A stretch of 64,000 nt of DNA, taken from positions 62,001 through 126,000 of the forward strand of contig NZ_BONZ01000043.1 of the NCBI RefSeq assembly GCF_016862975.1. Reading direction: 5' to 3'. The DNA comes from Rugosimonospora africana. GTDB lineage: Bacteria; Actinomycetota; Actinomycetes; Mycobacteriales; Micromonosporaceae. A program made the position numbers and the translations under genes. A model generated the notes under the pieces. The model did no database searches. It worked only from the letters and a program-made list of their open reading frames with translations, and was not told the origin of the DNA. Below, piece by piece: positions 25,294-32,872 of the stretch (positions are counted from its first letter, which is position 1; each line of letters begins with the position of its first letter).

Positions 25294-26337
25294 ATGGCAA
25301 CCGCAACCGCCGCACCGGTGGACGAGCGGATCAAGAATCTGGGCGTCACTCGACAGCTGCTGGCCCGCCCCGAGATCGGCGCGCTGCTCGGCGCCGTCGT
25401 GGTGTTCGCGTTCTTCGCGGTCCAGTCCAGCGTCTTCCGCTCCGGCGCCGGGGTGGCCAACTGGCTCGACCCGGCGTCGACCCTGGGCATCATGGCGATC
25501 CCGGTGGCACTGCTGATGATCGGTGGCGAGTTCGACCTGTCCGCCGGCGTGATGGTGGGTACCGTCGGGCTCACCATCGGGCTGCTGACCGGCCAGTACG
25601 GGATGAACACCTGGGGCGCGCTGGTCATCGCGCTCGCCCTGGCGCTGGCGCTGGGCTTCTTCAACGGGTACCTGGTGGTGCGCACCAAGCTGCCCAGCTT
25701 CATCATCACGCTCGGCACGTTCCTCATGCTGCAGGGACTGAACCTGGGCGTCACCAAGGCCGTCACCGACACCGTGCAGGCGGACGCGATCGACACCGCC
25801 CCGGCGTACCGCCCCGCGTACGACATCTTCGCGAGCACAGTCAGCGTCGGCGGCGTCGAGTTCCGGGTCACCATCCTGTGGTGGATCGCACTGACCGCGC
25901 TGGCGACCTGGGTGCTGCTGCGCACCCGGTTCGGTAACTGGATTTTCAGCGTCGGCGGCAACGTCCAGGCCGCGCGCAGCGTCGGGGTACCGGCGGCCCG
26001 TACCAAGGTGGTCCTGTTCATGACGACCGCGGCCGGCGCCTGGCTGGTCGGTACGATGAGCGCGCTGCGGCTGACGTCGATACAGGCGAACACCGGCATC
26101 GGCGAGGAGCTCATCTACATCGTCGCGGCCGTGATCGGCGGCTGCCTGCTCACCGGCGGGTTCGGCTCCGCGGTCGGGGCGAGCCTCGGCGCGCTCATCT
26201 TCGGCATGGTGCAGCAGGGCATCGTGTACCTCGGCTGGGACAGCGACTGGTTCAAGTTCTTCCTGGGCGCCATGCTGCTGCTGGCGGTGTTCACCAATCA
26301 GTTCGTGCGGCGTCTGGCAGAGGAGAGTCGGCGATGA
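25294..26337 (+). CDS. Sugar ABC permease (RbsC type)
   Basis: Membrane permease of 347 residues (branched-chain/ribose class) with about ten hydrophobic segments. The family core [15 protein letters not shown] and [20 protein letters not shown] is clear, and [18 protein letters not shown] is the cytoplasmic loop that meets the ATPase. ATG 25294 follows GAGAGGA and gives a normal N-terminus; the open frame upstream overlaps the binding-protein gene and is a shadow. It overlaps the ATPase gene start by four bases (ATGA). Confidence 0.92.
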   Translation: MATATAAPVDERIKNLGVTRQLLARPEIGALLGAVVVFAFFAVQSSVFRSGAGVANWLDPASTLGIMAIPVALLMIGGEFDLSAGVMVGTVGLTIGLLTGQYGMNTWGALVIALALALALGFFNGYLVVRTKLPSFIITLGTFLMLQGLNLGVTKAVTDTVQADAIDTAPAYRPAYDIFASTVSVGGVEFRVTILWWIALTALATWVLLRTRFGNWIFSVGGNVQAARSVGVPAARTKVVLFMTTAAGAWLVGTMSALRLTSIQANTGIGEELIYIVAAVIGGCLLTGGFGSAVGASLGALIFGMVQQGIVYLGWDSDWFKFFLGAMLLLAVFTNQFVRRLAEESRR

Positions 26338-27164
26338 GCGAGACGGCGCAGGCCGATCCGGTACCGGCGGCGGCCCCGGAGGCCGCACCGCTGCTGGAAG
26401 TCCGCGACATCGGCAAGTACTTCGGCAGCGTCATCGCGCTTCAGGGAGTGTCCACCCAGGTGGCTCCCGGGCAGGTCTGCTGCGTGCTCGGCGACAACGG
26501 CGCCGGCAAGTCGACCCTCATCAAAATCCTGTCGGGAGTGCACCAGCAGGACACCGGGGAATACCTCATCGACGGGGAGCCGATCCGGCTGGCCAACCCG
26601 CGCGCCGCGCTGGACCGCGGGATCGCCACGGTGTACCAGGACCTGGCGATGGTGCCGCTGATGCCGATCTGGCGCAACTTCTTCCTCGGTTCCGAACCGA
26701 CGAAGGGCCGGGGGCCGCTGCGCCGGCTCGATGTCGCCAAGGCCCGGGACATCACCCGGCGGGAGCTGGCCGGCATGGGCATCGACATCCGCGACCCGGA
26801 TCAGCCGGTCGGTACGCTGTCCGGCGGCGAGCGCCAGTCGGTGGCCATCGCCCGGGCCGTCCACTTCGGAGCGCGGGTGCTGATCCTCGACGAGCCGACC
26901 TCGGCGCTGGGCGTGAAGCAGGCCGGGGTCGTGCTGCGCTACATCGCCCAGGCGCGCGACCGTGGCCTGGCGGTCGTCTTCATCACGCACAACCCGCACC
27001 ACGCGTACCCGGTCGGCGACCGCTTCGTGTTGCTGAAGCGGGGCCGCAGCCTGGGCGACTTCGCCAAGTCCGAGGTCGGGCTGCCGGAGCTGACCCGGCT
27101 GATGGCCGGCGGCGCGGAGTTGGAGGAGCTGAGCCACGAACTGGAGCGGGAACCGCAGGCATGA
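26334..27164 (+). CDS. Sugar ABC transporter ATPase, single domain
   Basis: ATP-binding subunit of 276 residues for the RbsC-type permease. Walker A is [13 protein letters not shown], the signature is [14 protein letters not shown], Walker B is [12 protein letters not shown], and the switch His lies in [10 protein letters not shown]. RbsA-type ATPases are usually double domains of about 500 residues; this is a single domain and would act as a homodimer. The last gene of the inositol operon, it is followed six bases later by a very strong palindrome. Confidence 0.93.
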   Translation: MSETAQADPVPAAAPEAAPLLEVRDIGKYFGSVIALQGVSTQVAPGQVCCVLGDNGAGKSTLIKILSGVHQQDTGEYLIDGEPIRLANPRAALDRGIATVYQDLAMVPLMPIWRNFFLGSEPTKGRGPLRRLDVAKARDITRRELAGMGIDIRDPDQPVGTLSGGERQSVAIARAVHFGARVLILDEPTSALGVKQAGVVLRYIAQARDRGLAVVFITHNPHHAYPVGDRFVLLKRGRSLGDFAKSEVGLPELTRLMAGGAELEELSHELEREPQA

Positions 27165-27169
27165 ACCGG

Positions 27170-27203
27170 CCGTCCGGGCGCGCTCGCGAGCGCGCCCGGA
27201 CGG
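27170..27203. terminator. 34-base perfect palindrome ending the inositol operon
   Basis: Bases 27170-27203 are fully self-complementary (arms begin CCGTCCGGGCGCGC and meet at TCGCGA). The 15-17-bp stem lies immediately after the ATPase stop, so it is a likely strong terminator. Confidence 0.85.
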
Positions 27204-27364
27204 GTAGCGGGGCTCTCAGCCGAGCGTGGGTAGAAAGTCGAGTGTTGAAGCCGCTCCGGCATCGACTACCGCGCTGGTTGCAGGCGACGATCCAACCAGG
27301 GCTGGATGTCGCGGAACCTTTCGATCAATAGCGTCGCGGATGATCTCTGTCGAAAGGAGCGCCC

Positions 27365-28606
27365 ATGCGCTCGTGGCCGCGCGCCGGTGCCGTGATGGCG
27401 GTGAGCATGCTGCTCATCGCGATGACCCCTTCGCCCGCGCCAGCCGCCCCGTCACCGCGTTCCGACGAATGGTGGCTGTCCTCCTGGGGGATCGACAAGA
27501 TCTGGCCGATCACCCAGGGCAAAGGAGTGACAGTCGCCGTTCTCGACACCGGTGTCAACGCCGACCTGCCCGAGCTCGCGGGGCACGTGCTGCCCGGTAC
27601 GGATGTCACCGGTGAAGGCGGGGACGGGCGTACCGACATCGACACCCAGGCCGGCGGTCACGGTACCGCCATGGCCGCGCTCATTGTCGGACAAGGCCGC
27701 GGTACCGGCCTGGTTGGGGTCGCGCCGGAGGCCACGGTGCTGCCGGTGACCGTCACCGACGGCACCGCCGCCAGCGCCGAGCCGTTCCACGAGCACATCG
27801 CGGCGGGGATCCGGTTCGCCGTCAACCACGGAGCGACCGTGGTCAGCATCTCCCAGGCTTACCCTGCCGACGGCTGGCCGCAGCAGTGCCCGCCGGACAT
27901 CCTCGACGCGATCGTCTACGCCAGCCGGCACGACACCGTCATCGTCGCCTCCACGGGCAATGACGGCGGTGTCGGCAACTCGGCCCAGGCGCCCGCGTCT
28001 TGCCCCGGGGTGTTGGCCGTCGGCGGAGTCATGGCGGACGTGAAGCCCTGGCCTCTGACCCAGCAGGTGCCGTTCGTCGGCGTCGCCGGACCGGCCGGCG
28101 CCGTCGGGCTCCTGGACAAGCACGGGCAGCTGAGCACCGGTAGCGGTACAAGCCAAGCGGCCGCGCTCGTTGCCGGCGGAATCGCGCTCGCCCGCGCCGC
28201 CAACCCGACGATGCCCGCTCGGCAGATCGTCCAGCGGTCCATGGCCACCGCGCTGGACAGCGGCGCGCCCGGGTTCGACAACCAGACCGGCTACGGCGCC
28301 TTCCGCATCCACCGGGTCATGGATCTCAGCTTCCAGGTGCCCGACAACGCACCGAATCCGACCTATGAGCGACTCGACAAGGTGCTCAACGCCCAGGCGG
28401 GTGCCACCGCACAGCCGACAAGCACCGGGCCGGCCGCGTCTAACGTGCCCCGCGCCGAGTCACCACGCAAGTCGTCAACGGGTCCGGTCGTCGTTGCCGG
28501 GTCCGTCATCCTCGCGCTGCTGGTCATCGGCGGCCTGGTGCTCGCCGGGAAACGGCGGGCCGCGCGACCGAAGCAGTGGCAAAACGTACGGGATATCGAT
28601 GAGTAG
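27365..28606 (+). CDS. Mycosin-like subtilisin protease with C-terminal anchor
   Basis: Membrane-anchored serine protease of 413 residues, of the type VII secretion-associated mycosin family. The signal peptide (MRSWPRAGAVMAVSMLLIAM, cleavage near APAA) is followed by a subtilase domain with the full triad: Asp61 in VLDTGV, His99 in GGHGTAMA and Ser263 in GSGTSQAA. A Pro/Ser-rich linker leads to a hydrophobic helix (VVVAGSVILALLVIGGLVLA) and a basic tail, giving an outside protease with a C-terminal anchor. AGGAG six bases before ATG 27365 supports the start. No EccB-E, EspG or WXG100 gene is in the window, so it is an orphan. In the 161-base gap before it, CTGGTTG/CAACCAG (27274-27299) forms an inverted repeat. 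Confidence 0.9.
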   Translation: MRSWPRAGAVMAVSMLLIAMTPSPAPAAPSPRSDEWWLSSWGIDKIWPITQGKGVTVAVLDTGVNADLPELAGHVLPGTDVTGEGGDGRTDIDTQAGGHGTAMAALIVGQGRGTGLVGVAPEATVLPVTVTDGTAASAEPFHEHIAAGIRFAVNHGATVVSISQAYPADGWPQQCPPDILDAIVYASRHDTVIVASTGNDGGVGNSAQAPASCPGVLAVGGVMADVKPWPLTQQVPFVGVAGPAGAVGLLDKHGQLSTGSGTSQAAALVAGGIALARAANPTMPARQIVQRSMATALDSGAPGFDNQTGYGAFRIHRVMDLSFQVPDNAPNPTYERLDKVLNAQAGATAQPTSTGPAASNVPRAESPRKSSTGPVVVAGSVILALLVIGGLVLAGKRRAARPKQWQNVRDIDE

Positions 28607-28624
28607 CACTGTCAGCCTGAGGTG

Positions 28625-28653
28625 TTGACGCTTCCCGTGCCGCGGCATAGCCT
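28625..28653 (+). promoter_or_regulatory. Promoter of the acyl-CoA locus
   Basis: TTGACG at 28625-28630 and TAGCCT at 28648-28653 with a 17-base spacer fit the vegetative actinobacterial promoter pattern (TTGACN, TANNNT). The -10 overlaps the first three bases of the large inverted repeat, so a repressor bound there would block polymerase. Confidence 0.7.
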
Positions 28654-28678
28654 CCATACCGACCAGTCGGTATGGAGG
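28651..28678. promoter_or_regulatory. 28-base inverted-repeat operator, TetR type
   Basis: CCTCCATACCGAC (28651-28663) and GTCGGTATGGAGG (28666-28678) are perfectly inverted around CA. The core ACCGACCAGTCGGT is of the kind bound by TetR-family repressors. It covers the end of the -10 box and the ribosome site GGAGG (28674-28678) of the next gene. The TetR-family gene encoded 2.3 kb downstream is the likely binder. Confidence 0.8.
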
Positions 28679-28686
28679 TCGGTCGG

Positions 28687-29691
28687 ATGGCGCAGGTTCC
28701 CGGGCTCGACCTCGACCGTGCCGGCCACCTGCTGCTCGACGCCGCCGACGGGCGGCTGACCGGGCCGCTGGTCGCCGAGGTGATCAGCGGCGGCCGGTCC
28801 AACCTCACCTACCTGGTGCGCGGGCAGGCCGGCCGGATCGTGCTGCGCCGCCCGCCGCTGGGCCTGGTGCTGCCCTCGGCGCACGACATGTCCCGGGAGT
28901 ACCGGGTGACCTCGGCCCTGGCCGGCGCCGGGTTCCCGGTCGCCCGGCCGCTGATGCTGTGCACCGACGAGGATGTCATCGGCGCCCCGTTCTATCTGAT
29001 GGAGTATGTCGACGGCATCGTGCTGCGCGACGACGCGCTGCGCGGGGTGCCGGCGGAGGCGGCCCGGCGCCAGGGTGAGGTACTCGTCGACACGCTGCTG
29101 CGGTTGCACGCTATCGACTACACCGCGATCGGGCTGGCCGAGTTCGGGCGGCCCGACGGCTACCTGCTGCGCCAGGTGAAGCGCTGGCACCGGCAGTGGG
29201 AAGGTGCCAAGACCCGGGAGTTGCCGCTGCTGGAGGAGGTGACCGGGCGCCTGCTCGACGCCGTACCGGCGTCGCCCCGGCCGGGCATCGTGCACGGCGA
29301 CTACCGACTGGACAATGTCATGTTCGACCGGTCCGGCGTGGACATCGCCGCGGTCATGGACTGGGAGATGGCCACGATCGGCGACCCGCTGGCCGACGTC
29401 GGGCTGCTGGTGGTCTACAGCGGGCAGACCGGGCTGCGCGGCACCGCGCGGGTGCCGGACGGGTTCCCGTCCGGCACCGAGCTGACCGAGCGGTATGCGC
29501 GGGGCAGCGGCATCCCGGTGGAGGGCCTGGACTGGTACGTCGCCTTCGGCAACTTCAAGCTCGCCGTCATCTCCGAGGGCATCCACGCCCGCTACCTGCA
29601 GGGCAAGACGGTCGGCGAGGGGTTCGAGACGTTCGGCTCGGCGGTGCCGGTGCTGATCGAGCAGGCGCACGCCGTACTGCACAAGAGGTAA
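28687..29691 (+). CDS. APH-family kinase of an acyl-CoA pathway (LvaA/ACAD11-N-like)
   Basis: Aminoglycoside-phosphotransferase-fold kinase of 334 residues. Markers are the N-terminal GGRSNLTYLV loop, the catalytic loop GIVHGDYRLDNVMFD (HGDxxxxN) and the metal site VMDWEMATIGDPLADVG. This subfamily is encoded next to acyl-CoA dehydrogenases and corresponds to the kinase half of ACAD10/ACAD11 and to Pseudomonas LvaA, which phosphorylate 4-hydroxyacyl-CoA; antibiotic resistance is unlikely. ATG 28687 has GGAGG eight bases before it; ATG 28672 lies inside the operator without a ribosome site and is rejected. It is followed nine bases later by the partner dehydrogenase gene. Confidence 0.88.
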   Translation: MAQVPGLDLDRAGHLLLDAADGRLTGPLVAEVISGGRSNLTYLVRGQAGRIVLRRPPLGLVLPSAHDMSREYRVTSALAGAGFPVARPLMLCTDEDVIGAPFYLMEYVDGIVLRDDALRGVPAEAARRQGEVLVDTLLRLHAIDYTAIGLAEFGRPDGYLLRQVKRWHRQWEGAKTRELPLLEEVTGRLLDAVPASPRPGIVHGDYRLDNVMFDRSGVDIAAVMDWEMATIGDPLADVGLLVVYSGQTGLRGTARVPDGFPSGTELTERYARGSGIPVEGLDWYVAFGNFKLAVISEGIHARYLQGKTVGEGFETFGSAVPVLIEQAHAVLHKR

Positions 29692-29700
29692 GGAGCCATC

Positions 29701-30912
29701 ATGGACTTCGGGTTCAGCGACAAGGCGCGCTCGATCCAGCAGCGCGCGACGGAATTCCTGACCGAATGCGTGTACCCGGCGGAGCCGGTCTTCGCCGAGC
29801 AGTTGGCCGCGCGTCCGGACGAGTGGACCGCGCCGCCGGTGATGGAGGACCTCAAGAAGCAGGCCCGCGAGCGCGGGCTGTGGAACCTGTTCCTGCCGCA
29901 CTCGCAGTGGGGGGCCGGACTGTCCAATCTGGAGTACGCACCGATCGCCGAGATGGCCGGGCGCAGCCCGCACATCGCGCCGGAGGCGATGAACTGCGCC
30001 GCTCCGGACACCGGCAACATGGAGCTGCTGGCCATGTTCGGCACGCCGGAGCAGCAGGAGCAGTGGCTGAAACCGTTGCTGGCCGGTGAGATCCGGTCGT
30101 GCTTCTCGATGACCGAGCCCGAGGTGGCCAGCTCCGACGCGAACAACGTGGCCACCCGGATCGAGCGGGAGGGCGACGACTACGTCATCACCGGGCGCAA
30201 GTGGTGGTCGTCGGGGGCGATGAGCCCGCGGTGCAAGCTGTCCATCGTCATGGGGGTCAGCGACCCGGACGGGGAGCGGCACCAGAGGCACAGCATGGTC
30301 CTCGTGCCGATGGACAGCCCCGGGCTGACCGTCGTGCGGCCGACCACCGTGTTCGGGTACGGCGACCAGGCACACGGCGGGCACGCCGAGGTCGTGTTCG
30401 ACCGGGTGCGGGTACCGGCCGGCAACCTGCTCGGCGCTCCGCACCGCGGCTTCGCGCTGGCTCAGGCCCGGCTGGGACCGGGTCGCATCCACCACTGCAT
30501 GCGCGCGATCGGCATGGCCGAGCGGGCGCTGGAGCTGATGTGTCAACGGGCGCTGGACCGGCGCGCGTTCGGTTCGGCGATCGCCGACCAGGGCGTGGTA
30601 CGCGACTGGATCGCCGAGGCGCGGCTGCGCATCGAGCAGGCCCGGTTGCTGGTGCTCAAGGCCGCCTGGCTGATGGACACGGTGGGCAACAAGGGCGCGG
30701 CGATGGAGATCGCGGCCATCAAGGTGGTCGCGCCGGACGCCGCCCGGTGGGTCATCGACCGGGCCATCCAGGTGCACGGCGCGGCCGGGGTCAGCCAGGA
30801 CACCCCGCTGGCCTACCTGTACGCGCACCTGCGCACGCTGCAGATCGCCGACGGCCCCGACGAGGTGCACCGGCGCACGGTCGCGCGCCAGGAACTCGCC
30901 CGGTGGCGGTGA
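29701..30912 (+). CDS. Acyl-CoA dehydrogenase, ACAD10/11-like
   Basis: FAD enzyme of 403 residues. The N-terminal half shows [20 protein letters not shown]; the C-terminal half has [20 protein letters not shown] and [20 protein letters not shown]. At the position of the usual catalytic glutamate (YEGTxE in most family members) the sequence reads ADGPDEVH, an aspartate. With the APH-type kinase directly upstream, this recapitulates the two halves of eukaryotic ACAD11, in which a phosphorylated 4-hydroxyacyl-CoA is turned into an enoyl- or 3-hydroxyacyl product. Start ATG 29701 with AAGGAG before it. Confidence 0.92.
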   Translation: MDFGFSDKARSIQQRATEFLTECVYPAEPVFAEQLAARPDEWTAPPVMEDLKKQARERGLWNLFLPHSQWGAGLSNLEYAPIAEMAGRSPHIAPEAMNCAAPDTGNMELLAMFGTPEQQEQWLKPLLAGEIRSCFSMTEPEVASSDANNVATRIEREGDDYVITGRKWWSSGAMSPRCKLSIVMGVSDPDGERHQRHSMVLVPMDSPGLTVVRPTTVFGYGDQAHGGHAEVVFDRVRVPAGNLLGAPHRGFALAQARLGPGRIHHCMRAIGMAERALELMCQRALDRRAFGSAIADQGVVRDWIAEARLRIEQARLLVLKAAWLMDTVGNKGAAMEIAAIKVVAPDAARWVIDRAIQVHGAAGVSQDTPLAYLYAHLRTLQIADGPDEVHRRTVARQELARWR

Positions 30913-30980
30913 GCGAAGCATCGTGAGGGTGAGTGGAGTATCGTGGCGGTGAGCGGAGTCCGGTGGCGGTGAGTCGAGCC
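30901..30980 (+). repeat. ~20-base degenerate tandem repeat over a gene junction
   Basis: Four diverging units of 19-21 bases (core GGCGGTGAGCGGAG) run from the last codons of the dehydrogenase gene across the gap into the start of the tetR gene. Each unit carries a GTG followed by GAG, so the array multiplies possible GTG starts for tetR. Confidence 0.6.
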
Positions 30981-31601
30981 AGCGTCGCCCGGCGGGTCCT
31001 CGACGCGGCCGTGGAGCTGTTCGCGGAGCAGGGCTTCGACGCCACCTCGGTGCAGGAGGTGGTGGAGCGGGCCCAGGTCACCAAGGGCGCGATGTACCAC
31101 TACTTCCGGTCCAAGGACGCCCTGCTCTACGAGATCTACCACGAGCTGATCACCGTTCAGCTCGACGGCATGGACCGCATCCTGGCGGTGGGCGGGGCGG
31201 GGCCGCGGACGCTGCGCGCCATCATCGTGGACCTGGTGGTGACGACCGCGGCCCAGCTGGGCGCGGCCACGGTGTCCGCCAGGGAGCTGCACAAGCTCGC
31301 CGGTGAGCCGGCGGCCGCGCTGCGCGCCCAGCGCCGCCGGTACCACGAGGGGGTACGGGACCTGATCGCGCGCGGGCAGCGCGACGGCGAGTTCGGCTCG
31401 ACGGTCTCGGCGCAGACCGCGACGTTGATGGTGTTCGGCATCGTCAACCAGCTACCCCAGTGGTACCGGCCGGACGGGGCGACGTCGCCTCGCGAACTGG
31501 CCGACGAGATCGCCGGCTTCGTCCTCACCGGCCTCGGCGCACGTGCCGCGGAAGAGGCCGGCGACAATGACACGAGACAGGAGCGGCATGCAGACCGATG
31601 A
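30963..31601 (+). CDS. TetR-family repressor of the acyl-CoA locus
   Basis: Regulator of 212 residues with an N-terminal helix-turn-helix (RRVLDAAVELFAEQGFDATS, then VQEVVERAQVTKGAMYHYF) and an all-helical C-terminal ligand domain. It sits between acyl-CoA dehydrogenase genes and probably binds the large inverted repeat at 28651-28678, released by an acyl-CoA (inference from TetR regulators of fatty-acid genes). The start is uncertain because GTGs at 30933, 30963 and 30969 lie in a tandem repeat; 30963 gives a normal length before the helix-turn-helix. The end overlaps the next gene by 14 bases. Confidence 0.88.
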   Translation: MAVSRASVARRVLDAAVELFAEQGFDATSVQEVVERAQVTKGAMYHYFRSKDALLYEIYHELITVQLDGMDRILAVGGAGPRTLRAIIVDLVVTTAAQLGAATVSARELHKLAGEPAAALRAQRRRYHEGVRDLIARGQRDGEFGSTVSAQTATLMVFGIVNQLPQWYRPDGATSPRELADEIAGFVLTGLGARAAEEAGDNDTRQERHADR

Positions 31602-32781
31602 GCTGACCGGCCGGGTGCGCGAGTTTCTCGCGGCCCACGACCCGGCGGGCACGCAGCGGCTCGACTTCCTGCGCGCCCGCTTCGACGCGGGCCTGGCGTG
31701 GGTGAGCTTCCCGGTCGGGCTCGGCGGTCTGGGGCTGTCCCGGGCCGCGCAGCCGGCCGTCGACGCCGCTTTCGCCGCGGCCGGCGCCCCGGACAACGAT
31801 CCGCTGAGCATCGGCATCGGATTGGGCATGGCGGCACCGACGATCCTCCGGCACGGTACGGACGAGCAGCGCCAGCGCTGGCTCCGTCCACTGTGGACCG
31901 GCGAGGAAGTGTGGTGCCAGCTGTTCAGCGAGCCCGGCGCCGGCTCGGACCTCGCCGCGCTCGGCACCCGTGCGGTGCGCGGCACCGGGCCGGACGGGAC
32001 GGACGGCTGGATCGTGAACGGCCAGAAGGTGTGGACGTCCATGGCGCACCAGGCCCGGTGGGCGATCCTGCTCGCCCGTACCGATCCGGACCTGCCCAAG
32101 CATCAGGGCATCACGTACTTCGTGTGCGACCTGACGCACCCCGGCGTCGACGTGCGCCCGCTGCGCCAGATCACCGGCGAGGCCGAGTTCAACGAGGTGT
32201 TCCTCACCGACGTGTGGATCCCCGACGGGTACCGGTTGGGCGGCGTCGGCGAGGGCTGGCGTGTCGCGCAGACCACCCTGATGAACGAGCGGGTCGCCAT
32301 CGGCGGCGGCGCGGTGCCCCGCGAGGCGGGGATGATCGGTGCCCTCAGCCGCACCTGGCGCGAGCGGCCGGAGCTGCGGGGCCCGGGTACGCACGACGCG
32401 CTGATGAAGCTGTGGGTCGCCGCCGAGGCCGGCCGGCTCGCCGCGACCCGGCTGCGCGAACAGCTCGCCGCCGGGCAGCCGGGCGCCGAGGGCTCCGCGG
32501 TCAAGTACGCGTTCGCCCGGCTCAACCAGGAGGTGTCCGGCTTCGAGCTGGAGCTGCTGGGTGCCGACGGACTGACCTACGACGACTGGACGATGCGCCG
32601 ACCGTCGCATGTGGACTGGGAGAACCGATCGCCCGGATACCGGTACCTGCGGGCGAAGGGTAACTCCATCGAGGGCGGTACGTCGGAGATCCTCTGCAAC
32701 ATCATCGCCGAGCGGGTGCTCGGGCTGCCGCCGGAGCCCAGGGCGGACAAGGACGTCGCGTGGAAGGACCTGCCCCGGTGA
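31588..32781 (+). CDS. Acyl-CoA dehydrogenase, catalytic-subunit type
   Basis: FAD-dependent dehydrogenase of 397 residues. It has the flavin-contact stretches QLFSEPGAGSDLAAL and VNGQKVWTSMAH, and the C-terminal IEGGTSEILCNIIAERVLG with the glutamate usually aligned to the catalytic base. This actinobacterial form is often paired with a shorter partner to make heterotetramers (as in mycobacterial cholesterol side-chain enzymes). AGGAG five bases before ATG 31588 decides the start, which lies inside the end of tetR. The paired gene follows after 91 bases. Confidence 0.92.
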   Translation: MQTDELTGRVREFLAAHDPAGTQRLDFLRARFDAGLAWVSFPVGLGGLGLSRAAQPAVDAAFAAAGAPDNDPLSIGIGLGMAAPTILRHGTDEQRQRWLRPLWTGEEVWCQLFSEPGAGSDLAALGTRAVRGTGPDGTDGWIVNGQKVWTSMAHQARWAILLARTDPDLPKHQGITYFVCDLTHPGVDVRPLRQITGEAEFNEVFLTDVWIPDGYRLGGVGEGWRVAQTTLMNERVAIGGGAVPREAGMIGALSRTWRERPELRGPGTHDALMKLWVAAEAGRLAATRLREQLAAGQPGAEGSAVKYAFARLNQEVSGFELELLGADGLTYDDWTMRRPSHVDWENRSPGYRYLRAKGNSIEGGTSEILCNIIAERVLGLPPEPRADKDVAWKDLPR

Positions 32782-32872
32782 GCGAGCGTAGCGAGCGAAC
32801 CATCACGCACAGCCCCGTTGAGCTCCGTCGTGCCGGCGAGCGCCGGTCCGCCAAGACCGCCGAGGCGGTGCG

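Noticed and set aside
28672-28686. ATG 28672 as start of the APH-family kinase
   Set aside because: It lies inside the operator palindrome with no ribosome site, whereas ATG 28687 has GGAGG at eight-base spacing.
28687-29691. Aminoglycoside resistance gene
   Set aside because: The APH fold is real, but the protein belongs with acyl-CoA dehydrogenase neighbours and the ACAD11/LvaA subgroup, so drug resistance is not a sound call.
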